From: Opitutaceae bacterium
GTDB lineage: Bacteria > Verrucomicrobiota > Verrucomicrobiia > Opitutales > Opitutaceae
Direction: 5' to 3'
Length of the DNA: 19,617 nt
Assembly: GCA_009919985.1 (NCBI GenBank)
Contig: RGAX01000027.1
Span: 1 to 19,617 of the forward strand
Position numbers and translations under genes: made by a program. Positions 11,701 to 19,209 of this stretch are shown here, piece after piece. The stretch's first letter is position 1. Each line of letters starts with the position of its first letter. The notes below the pieces were generated by a model that was not told where the DNA came from, did no database searches, and was given only the letters and a program-made list of their open reading frames with translations.

Positions 11701-12918
11701 TTATTGGGTGAGCGTGGCGCCCGTGAGACGACCAAGGGCACCGAGGGTCGTCTGCGCAGCGTTAAGGCCAAGCCGGAAATCGGCGTCACTAAATGTCGTA
11801 AACATATCCGTTGGCTGGTGCCAGTGCGGGTCCCAGCCAGCGCCGATTTCGCGGCCGCGTTCGTTTTCACGCAGGCTGATGGCCGGCACTATATCCATAA
11901 ACGGAGTGCTGTCGGTATTGGTCATGTGCGGGCCAACTGCCGCAGGATAATCGGTCGCGTAGGCTTCGTTGGCGGCATGGAAAAACCACGCGAGTTTCTG
12001 CGCGCCTTCGGAAAACTTGGCGGTGGATTGAAACTCAATGTTAACATCGGCTTCAGGGCGCTGGTCCTTTGAAACCGTGCCATCGGCACGCGGGGCCCCG
12101 TGATCGAAAAGCATCATGTCATGCTGAATCATACCCAGCCACTTCGGTTCAGGATAAAGGCCCGAACCCGCAGGCGCTTCTTGGCCTTGCAATGCGGCGC
12201 GTTGGGCGACGTAGGCGCGGGCGCCGTTGAGGCCGGTCTCTTCGTTATTCCACAACACGAAGCGAATCGAACGCTCGGTCTTCACGTCGGGAGACATATA
12301 GATCCGCGCGAGCTCCATCACGATGGCCGTGCCGGAGCCGTCGTCATTGGCGGCCTCACCGTAGCCGTGACCGTCGAAATGCGCGCCGACGATATACATT
12401 TCTTCAGGATGCGTTGTGCCGATTTTCGTGCAGTAAACCTGTTCGCGCGGCCCGATGTCGCCTGGCTGAGAATTTAACGCACGCAACTTTTCATCGGGTT
12501 GCAAATTGGGATCTTGGTTCACACCCGTTTTGGCGCGGAGGCCGCGATAACGGCCCCCGCCCTGCGCCGCATCGGGTGAGCCGCTCGTCACGGGGCCACT
12601 TGGGCGACGCGGATCAGTCGGGAAATACTCATACTTCATCCGCGTGGTGTTGGTGTAACCATAGCTCTTTAACTGCGCCTCGATCCAATCGAGCGCGGCG
12701 CGGTTGCGAGCCGTACCTTGGCGGCGATCGCCGAACTGCGTGAGGCCTTTAATCGTGGCTTTATACCGCTCCAATTCGAGGCGACCCACCATCGTCTTAA
12801 TCGGATCGGCCGGGAGCTCCACCGGTTTCGTCTCGGCGGCGCGCATCGGCTGAGACGTGAGTGAGAGGGCTAAAAGCACGAAGGACCATGCTCGGCAGCA
12901 GGAGAAGGAAGCATTCAT
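11701..12918 (-). CDS. Exported M28-family zinc metallopeptidase
   Basis: This is a putative aminopeptidase-like hydrolase acting outside the cytoplasm. I start it at the ATG at 12918, which gives 405 residues and places a signal peptide at the N-terminus: MNASFSCCRAW, a hydrophobic FVLLALSL core, then a cleavage region near MRAAE. An upstream GTG at 12960 would add 14 residues in front of the signal and is less likely. The M28 two-zinc ligands are visible: AHFDGHG (His180), the bridging Asp in ANDDGSG (192-193), the catalytic and ligand Glu pair in WNNEETG (226-227), Asp in NTDSTPF, and His in HWHQPTD. A low-complexity Gly/Pro/Ser insert lies near residues 100-130. The substrate is unknown; aminopeptidase and glutaminyl cyclase activities both occur in this fold, and the two-zinc set favours peptidase. 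The propeller gene follows. Confidence 0.88.
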   Translation of the reverse strand: MNASFSCCRAWSFVLLALSLTSQPMRAAETKPVELPADPIKTMVGRLELERYKATIKGLTQFGDRRQGTARNRAALDWIEAQLKSYGYTNTTRMKYEYFPTDPRRPSGPVTSGSPDAAQGGGRYRGLRAKTGVNQDPNLQPDEKLRALNSQPGDIGPREQVYCTKIGTTHPEEMYIVGAHFDGHGYGEAANDDGSGTAIVMELARIYMSPDVKTERSIRFVLWNNEETGLNGARAYVAQRAALQGQEAPAGSGLYPEPKWLGMIQHDMMLFDHGAPRADGTVSKDQRPEADVNIEFQSTAKFSEGAQKLAWFFHAANEAYATDYPAAVGPHMTNTDSTPFMDIVPAISLRENERGREIGAGWDPHWHQPTDMFTTFSDADFRLGLNAAQTTLGALGRLTGATLTQ

Positions 12919-13080
12919 GGACCATAGAGTTAGCGGCACCAGTCGTCGCTGACAATCCACACCTTCGGATCAGCTTCAAAAAAGTGCGTATCAGATCACG
13001 CCACGCCCGGCCATTGCTTTCATGGTTAGGCCCATCAATGTGCTCATTTACCGCGCACCGCTGCCCGGCCCATTATTTCC

Positions 13081-13467
13081 ATGCGCCCAAGAATCCTCAC
13101 CATCGATGACGCCAAAACCGTGCGCACCATCGCCGCTACTATCCTCGCCCCTTTCGACTGCGAGGCCGATGGTGCGACCAATGGTTACAACGCCCTTTTC
13201 TCGATGGAGCGTGCGTTGCCCGACCTGATTTTACTGGATGTGAGCATGCCGATTATGGGCGGCCTAGAGTTGCTCGAGATGTTGAAATCGAAACCGGCGT
13301 TGCGTGCGATTCCGGTCATCATGTTGCCCTCACCCGCCGATCACGCCGTACTGCCAAAACTCAGGGCACTCGGCGTGGCCGGCATGGTAATGAAACCCTT
13401 CGACGCAGCGACTCTCCTCCAAGCGATCCGCACCGTCGTTGACCTGAAGCCCGCCAAAGCGAAATAA
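13081..13467 (+). CDS. Single-domain CheY-like response regulator with altered switch residue
   Basis: This is a 128-residue receiver domain with no output domain. The acidic pair Asp9-Asp10 (TIDDAKTVR), the phosphoacceptor Asp53 (LILLDVSMP) and the conserved Lys105 (VMKPF) are all present at spacings that match CheY without gaps. The switch Thr/Ser expected 30 residues after the phosphorylated Asp is Pro83 (IMLPSPAD, codon CCC at 13327-13329), with a Ser right after it. The gene could take phosphate from a distant histidine kinase and signal by protein contact, but the changed switch residue may weaken the response. No kinase or chemotaxis gene lies nearby. It diverges from the M28 gene across 162 bp with no clear promoter, and a DoxX-like gene follows 44 bp downstream. 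Confidence 0.9.
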   Translation: MRPRILTIDDAKTVRTIAATILAPFDCEADGATNGYNALFSMERALPDLILLDVSMPIMGGLELLEMLKSKPALRAIPVIMLPSPADHAVLPKLRALGVAGMVMKPFDAATLLQAIRTVVDLKPAKAK

Positions 13468-13511
13468 AACAGACTCGCCCTCGGCGCGCCCAGTTTCATC
13501 CCATTTTGACC

Positions 13512-13907
13512 ATGGACTCCAACTCCACTCCCGTCACCCCATCGAAAGGCATTCTCTGGACAGGCCGCATCATGAGCATGCTGCCCGTGTTGATGCTCTC
13601 GTTTAGCGCCGCCATGAAATTTTCCGGTTCGCCGGATCTCGCCAAAGGCTTCGAACACCTCGGCTGGAAGATCCAGCTCGCACCGAGTCTCGGCGTGCTC
13701 GAACTCGTCTGCACCGTGCTCTACGCGATTCCGCGCACCTCGGTGTTCGGCGCAATTTTGCTGACCGCTTACCTCGGCGGTGCTACCGCCACTCACGTCC
13801 GCGTAGGGGATCCTTTTGTATCCACCATCATCGTAGGCGTCGTTGTTTGGGGCGGACTTTTTTTGCGCAATCCCAGCCTGCGCGCGCTACTCCCGCTCAC
13901 ACGTTAA
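13512..13907 (+). CDS. DoxX-like four-helix membrane protein
   Basis: This is a small inner-membrane protein of 131 residues with four predicted transmembrane segments: about residues 14-37 (WTGRIMSMLPVLMLSFSAAM), 50-73 (APSLGVLELVCTVLYAI), 77-96 (VFGAILLTAYLGGATAT) and 102-122 (FVSTIIVGVVVWGGLFL). The layout and the motif around GVLELVCTVLY fit the DoxX-like family, whose biochemical role is mostly undefined; some members link to quinone or thiol redox reactions. The ATG at 13512 is preceded by GACC. A TTG at 13506 would add two residues and is less likely. It probably shares a transcript with the response regulator 44 bp upstream, though nothing links their functions. Its stop is 24 bp from the convergent rapA stop. 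Confidence 0.82.
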   Translation: MDSNSTPVTPSKGILWTGRIMSMLPVLMLSFSAAMKFSGSPDLAKGFEHLGWKIQLAPSLGVLELVCTVLYAIPRTSVFGAILLTAYLGGATATHVRVGDPFVSTIIVGVVVWGGLFLRNPSLRALLPLTR

Positions 13908-13931
13908 TCTGACAGCAGCGGAGAGACTTGC

Positions 13932-16796
13932 TCAACCCAAGGCTTGTGGACCTTCAACAATAAGGCGGATCGAATCCAAGCGTAAGCGTGCATCGGTGAT
14001 TGCCGCGCTGGTGCGCACCATCTGTTCCCGCGAACACGCGATCTCCTCGGGTCGCACGTGATCGTTGAGTCGTTGCAAATCGACGAGTCGTTGCAACTCA
14101 GCGCCCAGCGCGACCGCCGCCCGCTCACCGGCTGCTAACTTCAAAGCGAGCGCGAGTGATTCCGCCCGCTCGGTCGCGGATTCGAGCATTGTCTTGAGGA
14201 GCGCCGCATTAAAGCCCGGGCGCTCGAGAAACCGTTGCAGCGTGGCATCGACGAAATCTTCAGCGAGCGCCGCCGCCGGTCGCGTAGCGGTGAGATCATT
14301 GCCGCGCAGATCCACCACGACACGCACGGGAGTGGGCGCGAGAAATTGATCCACGTGCCACCGCGAGTCGGCGACCGTCTCGAGCAGGAAAATAGCCTCC
14401 AGCAGCAAATTGGGCTTCGGCGAACGCATCCAGCCAAAGGCTGAAGTCCCCGTCTTGGAATCGATCAGTAAATCAATCGCGTCCTGCACGAGCGCATGAT
14501 CGGGCGAAAGGAAACGAATATCTTCGCGCACAATGGCGCGCGTTCGGCTAAAGGTGGCCAGCATGCCATCTCGAGGGATCGAGGGAAATCCCTCGATATA
14601 CGCATGGCTCGGATCAAGAAACATATCCCCTTGTTCGTGCTCTTTGATCCGCACGCCGAAATGGTCGAGCAACTCGACGAGGAAATTCCGCAGAAAAGGA
14701 TCCGCGTCCACCGCCCTTACACCTGCGATCACCTGCTCGGCCACCGCCGGATTAAAGGAATTAAGTTCCAGTAAACGATCACGGCCTTTCTGCATTTTTA
14801 GACTCAACGCTTTTCTGAATACCGTAGTTTCCGCGATGAAGGCGTCGAGTTGGTCACGTCCAGCCTTGAGCCCCTCGCCGTAAGTACGTGTGAGAATGAG
14901 CAGACGCTCTTTAAACGCTTCCTGATAATCGTTGCCGCCGTGGATCGGCGTTTCAAATGCATCAAGCCCATGGTGATACCACTCGACCACGCATTCCTCA
15001 CCACTACCCGCGACGTAAGGGACATGGATTCGGATCGTCTGCGTCTGGCCGATACGATCCAGACGACCGATCCGTTGCTCTAAAAGTCCAGGATTTAACG
15101 GCAGATCAAATAAAACGAGATGGTGCGAAAACTGAAAGTTACGCCCTTCGCTACCGATTTCGGAACAGATAAGCAATTGGGCCCCGTCCGGCTCGGCAAA
15201 CCACGCAGCATTGCGGTCTCGCTGCACCAGCGGCAGTCCCTCGTGAAATAGGCCGACCTTCACGTTAATTTTTTCCTGCAACGCGTTTTCGAGCGCGACG
15301 ACCTTGCGCTGCGATTTACAGATCAGAAGAATTTTCTCCGCGCTCTGTGTCTTCAAAAAATCTACCAGCCAGGCGAGACGCGGGTCCTCTTTGAAGGCGT
15401 AACGAATGCCGCCGTCAGCGCCCGAATCCTCCGCTATCAGCTCCCGCGCGATCCGGGCCAGATGCGTGAGATTATTTTCGACCGTAAGCGGCACCGGACA
15501 AAATTTACGACGCGGAAACCCCGTCATCGCGGCACGTGTATTGCGAAACACCACGCGGCCGGTGCCGTGCTGATCGAGCAAAGTCTTTAACAACGCCTCG
15601 CGCGCGCCCGCCCGACCTTTAACCAGCGCGTCCAGGTGCTCGGCGAGCCGTTGCGGGTCGCGGTTAAAAATTTTCCTCAGCGTAGTATGATCCTTCGGTT
15701 TAAGCGGTTGCTGTTCGACGATTTTTTCCGCGATCGCGGCCACGGCGCCAAAGCCTTCGGATTCAACACGAAACGCCTCGAAATCGTTGTAGCGATTGGG
15801 ATCGAGCAAACGGAGTCGCGCAAAGTGCCCCGCCAAACCGAGCTGGGTCGGCGTCGCTGTGAGCAGGAGTAATCCCGCGACGCAGCGAGCCAGTTGGTCA
15901 ACGAGCGCATACTCGGGGCTCACCGCATCCGGCGCCCACGCGAGATGATGCGCCTCATCGACGACCACGATATCCCAGCCGGCCGCGACGGCTTGTTCGC
16001 GCCGCGTTTCATTGCCCGCGAGAAACGGGACCGCCGCCAACGCGAGTTGCGCCGCGAGAAACGGATTTTTCCCCGGATCGCTGCCTTCGCATGCGAGGCA
16101 ACGCGCCTCATCGTAGATACTGAACCACAGATTAAACCGCCGTAGCAGCTCGACGAACCACTGATGCGTCAGCGCCTCTGGCACGAGGATAAGTACGCGA
16201 CGCGCCTTCCCGACCGCGAGTAAGCGCTGCAAAACCAGACACGCCTCGATCGTCTTACCTAAACCAACTTCATCCGCCAGCAAGACCCGCGGGATCTGCC
16301 GCGAAGCGACTTCCCGCAAAATATAAAACTGGTGCGGAATCAGCTCCAAACGTCCGCCCAAAAATCCGCGGACTTCAGACTGGCGAAATTTGGCCTGAGC
16401 TAGCAGCGCACGGTACCGCAGATCAAAAACTTCTCCTGGATCCACCTGCCCGGCCAACAAACGTTCCTGCGGTAAGCTCACACTGGTGACATCGGAAATC
16501 GCATCTTCGCGTACGCGTAAAGCACCGGGCCCGACGTACACAAGCAAGCCCGCCGCTTCCTCGACCGCCTCGATGACAAAGGGCTCACCCGTGCGGGTGG
16601 CGACCGTTTCCCCAGCGCGAAATTCCACGCGTTTTAGAACCGCGGTGCCCAACGCATACAGGCGTTTTTCTCCCGTAGCAGGAAATTCGATGCCGATCCT
16701 TCGGGCGGCTACATCCACCGTCGCGACCAAACCTAGCCCGAGCTCGGGCTCGCGCTCACTGAGGCAACGTTGACCAACAATTGCAGGCGAGATCAC
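13932..16796 (-). CDS. rapA: RNA polymerase-associated ATPase RapA (SNF2 family)
   Basis: RapA binds RNA polymerase and uses ATP to recycle enzyme stalled after transcription. The 954-residue length is close to the 968 of E. coli RapA, and the whole chain follows it as I recall it. The N-terminal Tudor-like domain opens with a VGQRCLSEREPELGLG stretch. SNF2 ATPase motifs follow: ADEVGLGKT (Walker A, Lys181), DEAH at 280-283 and LLTATPTQLG. The C-terminal helicase half has a SEIGSEGRNFQFSHHLV segment and QRIGRLDRIGQ. The RapA-specific tail ends LRLDSIRLIVEGPQ, matching the E. coli ending. A GTG at 16796 fits the expected N-terminus. The stop of the small upstream gene lies only 4 bases before it, suggesting translational coupling. 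RapA is best known from gammaproteobacteria, so its presence here is notable. Confidence 0.95.
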   Translation of the reverse strand: MISPAIVGQRCLSEREPELGLGLVATVDVAARRIGIEFPATGEKRLYALGTAVLKRVEFRAGETVATRTGEPFVIEAVEEAAGLLVYVGPGALRVREDAISDVTSVSLPQERLLAGQVDPGEVFDLRYRALLAQAKFRQSEVRGFLGGRLELIPHQFYILREVASRQIPRVLLADEVGLGKTIEACLVLQRLLAVGKARRVLILVPEALTHQWFVELLRRFNLWFSIYDEARCLACEGSDPGKNPFLAAQLALAAVPFLAGNETRREQAVAAGWDIVVVDEAHHLAWAPDAVSPEYALVDQLARCVAGLLLLTATPTQLGLAGHFARLRLLDPNRYNDFEAFRVESEGFGAVAAIAEKIVEQQPLKPKDHTTLRKIFNRDPQRLAEHLDALVKGRAGAREALLKTLLDQHGTGRVVFRNTRAAMTGFPRRKFCPVPLTVENNLTHLARIARELIAEDSGADGGIRYAFKEDPRLAWLVDFLKTQSAEKILLICKSQRKVVALENALQEKINVKVGLFHEGLPLVQRDRNAAWFAEPDGAQLLICSEIGSEGRNFQFSHHLVLFDLPLNPGLLEQRIGRLDRIGQTQTIRIHVPYVAGSGEECVVEWYHHGLDAFETPIHGGNDYQEAFKERLLILTRTYGEGLKAGRDQLDAFIAETTVFRKALSLKMQKGRDRLLELNSFNPAVAEQVIAGVRAVDADPFLRNFLVELLDHFGVRIKEHEQGDMFLDPSHAYIEGFPSIPRDGMLATFSRTRAIVREDIRFLSPDHALVQDAIDLLIDSKTGTSAFGWMRSPKPNLLLEAIFLLETVADSRWHVDQFLAPTPVRVVVDLRGNDLTATRPAAALAEDFVDATLQRFLERPGFNAALLKTMLESATERAESLALALKLAAGERAAVALGAELQRLVDLQRLNDHVRPEEIACSREQMVRTSAAITDARLRLDSIRLIVEGPQALG

Positions 16797-16800
16797 GCGA

Positions 16801-17043
16801 TCAATTGCCGGCCGGCTGCTTCGTCGCGTAATAAGGCACGAGTTGCTTCAAGTGACCTTGGATGATCATCGCCACCGAAGACGCCGCCGGCGTGCCTTTA
16901 TGTAACTCGAAAATCGCAACCATGAGCGCCAACTCGATATCGACCTTTTTGGGACTCACGGCCTTCATTTCAGCCAAGAGCTCGAGCGCTTTTTTCTCCG
17001 CGCGCTTGTAGTCAGTAAAATTTTCCTCGTTGGGCGTAGCCAT
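16801..17043 (-). CDS. Small helical hypothetical protein upstream of rapA
   Basis: I do not recognise this 80-residue protein. It begins MATPNEENFTDYKRAEKKAL and has charged helices to about residue 35, then a more hydrophobic helical stretch (IELALMVAIFELHKG) and a final helix ending near VPYYATKQ. No signal peptide, Cys pair or nucleic-acid-binding motif is visible. The ATG at 17043 has CGCC before it; the frame extends further upstream but that part looks non-coding. Its TGA is 4 bases before the rapA GTG, so the two are almost certainly one transcript and the small protein may serve the same transcription machinery. xerD ends 89 bp upstream on the same strand and could be part of the same unit. 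Real-gene confidence comes from the tight spacing and clean amino acid composition. Confidence 0.6.
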   Translation of the reverse strand: MATPNEENFTDYKRAEKKALELLAEMKAVSPKKVDIELALMVAIFELHKGTPAASSVAMIIQGHLKQLVPYYATKQPAGN

Positions 17044-17132
17044 GGCGCAAAGGGGCCGCACGTGCCCACCTGTCGTCAAGCGTCCAGTGGGCCTAAAGGG
17101 TGCGCAGGTGCGTCGCAACCGCATGCATAGAC

Positions 17133-18083
17133 TTAATCGCGGTTACGCGGATGGAATTTGGCGTGCTGATCCAACAGTCGCTGCGGCTCGACGGCGGTAT
17201 AAATCTGAGTCGTGGCAATGCTGGCGTGACCGAGCATTTCTTGGATCGCACGCAGATCCGCTCCACCGCTTAGCAAGTGGGTCGCAAACGAGTGTCGGAG
17301 CAGATGAGGTTTTACGTTTTGCGTAATGCCAGCACGCCGAGCGTGTTTTTTAACGATATACCACAAGGTAATCCGCGAGAGAGCGCCGCCCCGGTTACTC
17401 AAAAATAATTGGCTCCCCGTGCGCGTCTTCACGAAATGCGGACGACCCGCGCTAAGATAGGTGGCAATCGCCGCACACGCCCGACCACCGATGGGCACGA
17501 CACGCTCCTTGGAACCTTTGCCAAATACGCGGAGAAAACCCTGCTCGAGATCGATCTGCTGAAGCATGAGCCCACCGAGTTCGGTCACGCGCAGCCCGCT
17601 TGAATAAAAAAGCTCCAATAAAGCCCGGTCGCGCAACGCCGCCGGCTCGCCACCACCCGGAGCGGCGAGCAATCGTGAGACCTCGTCCACCGAAAGCGTC
17701 CCAGGCAGACGACGCCCTAACTTCGGTCCGGCTAACAGCGTCGTAAAATCATCGGCGCGAAGTTTCTCACGCACGAGATATCGAGCGAACACCCGCAGAG
17801 CCGTCAGTTTGCGGGCGAGACTGGCGACCGCGAAATCGGCTCGGGAGAGTGAGTGCAACCATTCACTGGCCTGTGCGGGCGATACCGTGCGCCAATCCAG
17901 CGCCTCTTGCCGTGCGAGCCACGTTGCAGCTTGATCGAGGTCACGTTGATAATTTTCCCGCGTGTGCCGTGACAGTCCGCGCTCAAGATCAAGAAATGCG
18001 ATAAAACCGTCGATATCGCCCGCAAAGGCAATGGGCGCGCGACTGAGCGCCAAGGTGCGAGAAGGGGTCGAGCGACGAGCCAT
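17133..18083 (-). CDS. xerD: Tyrosine recombinase XerD-type
   Basis: This is a site-specific recombinase of 316 residues, expected to act with a XerC partner at the dif site to resolve chromosome dimers. The N-terminal SAM-like core-binding domain covers about residues 20-105 (FIAFLDLERGLSRHTRENY). The catalytic set is complete: Arg165 (SGLRVTEL), Lys192 (GKGSKERVVPI), His260 and Arg263 (HLLRHSFATHL), His286 (GHASIATTQIY) and the nucleophile Tyr295. Length and motifs suit chromosomal XerC/XerD and not a phage integrase, and no phage or integron parts are nearby. XerC cannot be fully ruled out from sequence alone. The N-terminal extension of about 18 residues before the domain is slightly long. 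I see no dif-like site in the window. infA lies upstream but ends in its own terminator. Confidence 0.9.
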   Translation of the reverse strand: MARRSTPSRTLALSRAPIAFAGDIDGFIAFLDLERGLSRHTRENYQRDLDQAATWLARQEALDWRTVSPAQASEWLHSLSRADFAVASLARKLTALRVFARYLVREKLRADDFTTLLAGPKLGRRLPGTLSVDEVSRLLAAPGGGEPAALRDRALLELFYSSGLRVTELGGLMLQQIDLEQGFLRVFGKGSKERVVPIGGRACAAIATYLSAGRPHFVKTRTGSQLFLSNRGGALSRITLWYIVKKHARRAGITQNVKPHLLRHSFATHLLSGGADLRAIQEMLGHASIATTQIYTAVEPQRLLDQHAKFHPRNRD

Positions 18084-18156
18084 GCCTGCAACAGTGCGCT
18101 GAACTCCCAGCGTTACCGCAAGTCAAAGCCAGCGCTCCGTCCTTATTGCCTAGGCA

Positions 18157-18187
18157 CAAAAAAACCAAAGCCCTTTGAGCTTTGGTT
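18157..18187 (-). terminator. Rho-independent terminator of infA
   Basis: Read on the minus strand, a 9-bp perfect stem AACCAAAGC / GCTTTGGTT (18187-18179 and 18171-18163) encloses a 7-base loop and runs into a stretch of seven T (18164-18158). It sits 22 bases after the infA stop and before xerD. This is the clearest intrinsic terminator in the window and suggests that infA is transcribed apart from xerD. Confidence 0.85.
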
Positions 18188-18209
18188 GAAGGCAGGGCGC
18201 TGGTGGCGC

Positions 18210-18470
18210 TTAGTAACGCCGCCGCATCGGAGCGCGCGGCAAGGGATTAGCTTCCTTCATGCGGAAGGTGATGCGCGCCTTCTCCAGATCGTAGGGGCTC
18301 ATCTCCATCTTCACGTTATCGCCAGCCGCGATCTTGATGAAATTTTTACGGAGCTTACCCGAGATGTGAGCTAGAACCACGTGACCGTTGGCCAGCTGGA
18401 CTTTAAACATCGTGCCGGGTAGCACGACCATCACTTTGCCCTCAACTTCGATCGCGTCGTTGTCAGCCAT
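18210..18470 (-). CDS. infA: Translation initiation factor IF-1
   Basis: IF-1 binds the A site of the 30S subunit and helps IF-2 and IF-3 select the initiator tRNA. The 86-residue protein has the full S1-like OB fold: IEVEGKVMVVLPGTMFKVQL, then GHVVLAHISGKLRKNFI and GDNVKMEMSPYDLEKARITFR. It is longer than the usual 72 residues because of a basic, proline-containing tail after FRMK (EANPLPRAPMRRRY). The lack of ribosomal protein neighbours (rpmJ, secY) means it is outside the classical location. It diverges from tadA across 123 bp, and an intrinsic terminator follows its stop. The ATG at 18470 has AACC before it and no Shine-Dalgarno, which is noteworthy for an initiation factor gene. Confidence 0.95.
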   Translation of the reverse strand: MADNDAIEVEGKVMVVLPGTMFKVQLANGHVVLAHISGKLRKNFIKIAAGDNVKMEMSPYDLEKARITFRMKEANPLPRAPMRRRY

Positions 18471-18540
18471 GGTTAACGCGGGTTTGAAGAGAACAGGTGA
18501 GCATCATGGATCGGTGTGGTGGTGAGGGCGTAAAGCACAC

Positions 18541-18571
18541 TTGTAAGCGGGAATTTACCCGGCTTAGTCAA
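18541..18571 (-). promoter_or_regulatory. Weak candidate infA promoter
   Basis: On the minus strand, TTGACT (18571-18566) matches a -35 box well and TTACAA (18546-18541) is a fair -10, but the 19-base spacer is longer than ideal. It lies about 70 bases before the infA ATG in the infA/tadA divergent gap. No comparable tadA promoter is visible. This is pattern matching only. Confidence 0.25.
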
Positions 18572-18593
18572 GGTTTTCCTCTGAAGCGCACCC

Positions 18594-19133
18594 ATGGTCT
18601 CACCCGCATCCACGCCGCCCGCCTGCCCGTTTGAGAAACGTTTTCCATCGCAACTGGTGCGAGACGACACCTTTTTTATGAGTCTCGCCTACAATCAGGC
18701 GATTGATGCTTGGCGCCAAAACGAGGTGCCGATCGGCGCGGTGATCGCTGTCGGCGGCGAGATCATCGCCGCGGCTCACAACACGGTCGAAAGCGCCCAA
18801 GATCCCACCGCCCACGCCGAGATGCTTGCGATCACTCAAGCCGCTTCGAAACTGGGTAACTGGCGACTCGAAGGCGCCACGCTCTACGTCACCAAGGAGC
18901 CTTGCCCGATGTGTTCGGGCGCGCTGCTCATGTCACGCGTGCAACGCGTGTGCTACGCGGTACCCGATCCTAAGATGGGTTGTCTCGGAGGCGCCACCAA
19001 CCTCAACGAGCTTCCCCGCGTCAATCACCACGTCGAACTGACCGCCGGCGGCGTCCTCGAAGTCGAGTGCCGCGAGCTGTTGCAGGCTTTTTTTAAAGCC
19101 AAACGCGTGGCCGAACCCGCAGGGGAAAGTTGA
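18594..19133 (+). CDS. tadA: tRNA-specific adenosine deaminase
   Basis: TadA deaminates A34 to inosine in the wobble position of tRNA-Arg(ACG). The 179-residue protein has the cytidine-deaminase fold zinc site: His74-Ala-Glu76 (PTAHAEM), with His74 as zinc ligand and Glu76 as proton shuttle, and Cys104 and Cys107 in EPCPMCSGAL. The NEVPIGAVI segment and the SRVQRVCYAVPDPKMG stretch are typical of TadA and not of free-base or nucleotide deaminases. The ATG at 18594 gives an N-terminal extension of about 25 residues before the first helix (DDTFFMSLAYNQAIDAW); the in-frame Met29 lies inside that helix, so it is unlikely to be the start. It diverges from infA; both act in translation. No terminator is seen before the next gene 76 bp downstream. 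Confidence 0.93.
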   Translation: MVSPASTPPACPFEKRFPSQLVRDDTFFMSLAYNQAIDAWRQNEVPIGAVIAVGGEIIAAAHNTVESAQDPTAHAEMLAITQAASKLGNWRLEGATLYVTKEPCPMCSGALLMSRVQRVCYAVPDPKMGCLGGATNLNELPRVNHHVELTAGGVLEVECRELLQAFFKAKRVAEPAGES

Positions 19134-19209
19134 CGCGCTCCTTCAGCAGTGCATCTGTTGGCCGTTCCTATCTTTCATTTCATCCTAGAAAACTAAACCA
19201 CCCATACAC

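Noticed and set aside
12919..12960. GTG start adding 14 residues to the M28 peptidase.
   Set aside because: It would put charged residues ahead of a normal signal peptide that begins at the ATG at 12918.
17044..17124. N-terminal extension of the small gene upstream of rapA.
   Set aside because: The extension is Arg/Pro-rich and looks like translated non-coding sequence; the ATG at 17043 gives a clean protein.
17133..18083. The tyrosine recombinase as a sign of an integron or prophage.
   Set aside because: Length and motifs match chromosomal XerD, and no attachment repeats, cassettes or phage genes are near.
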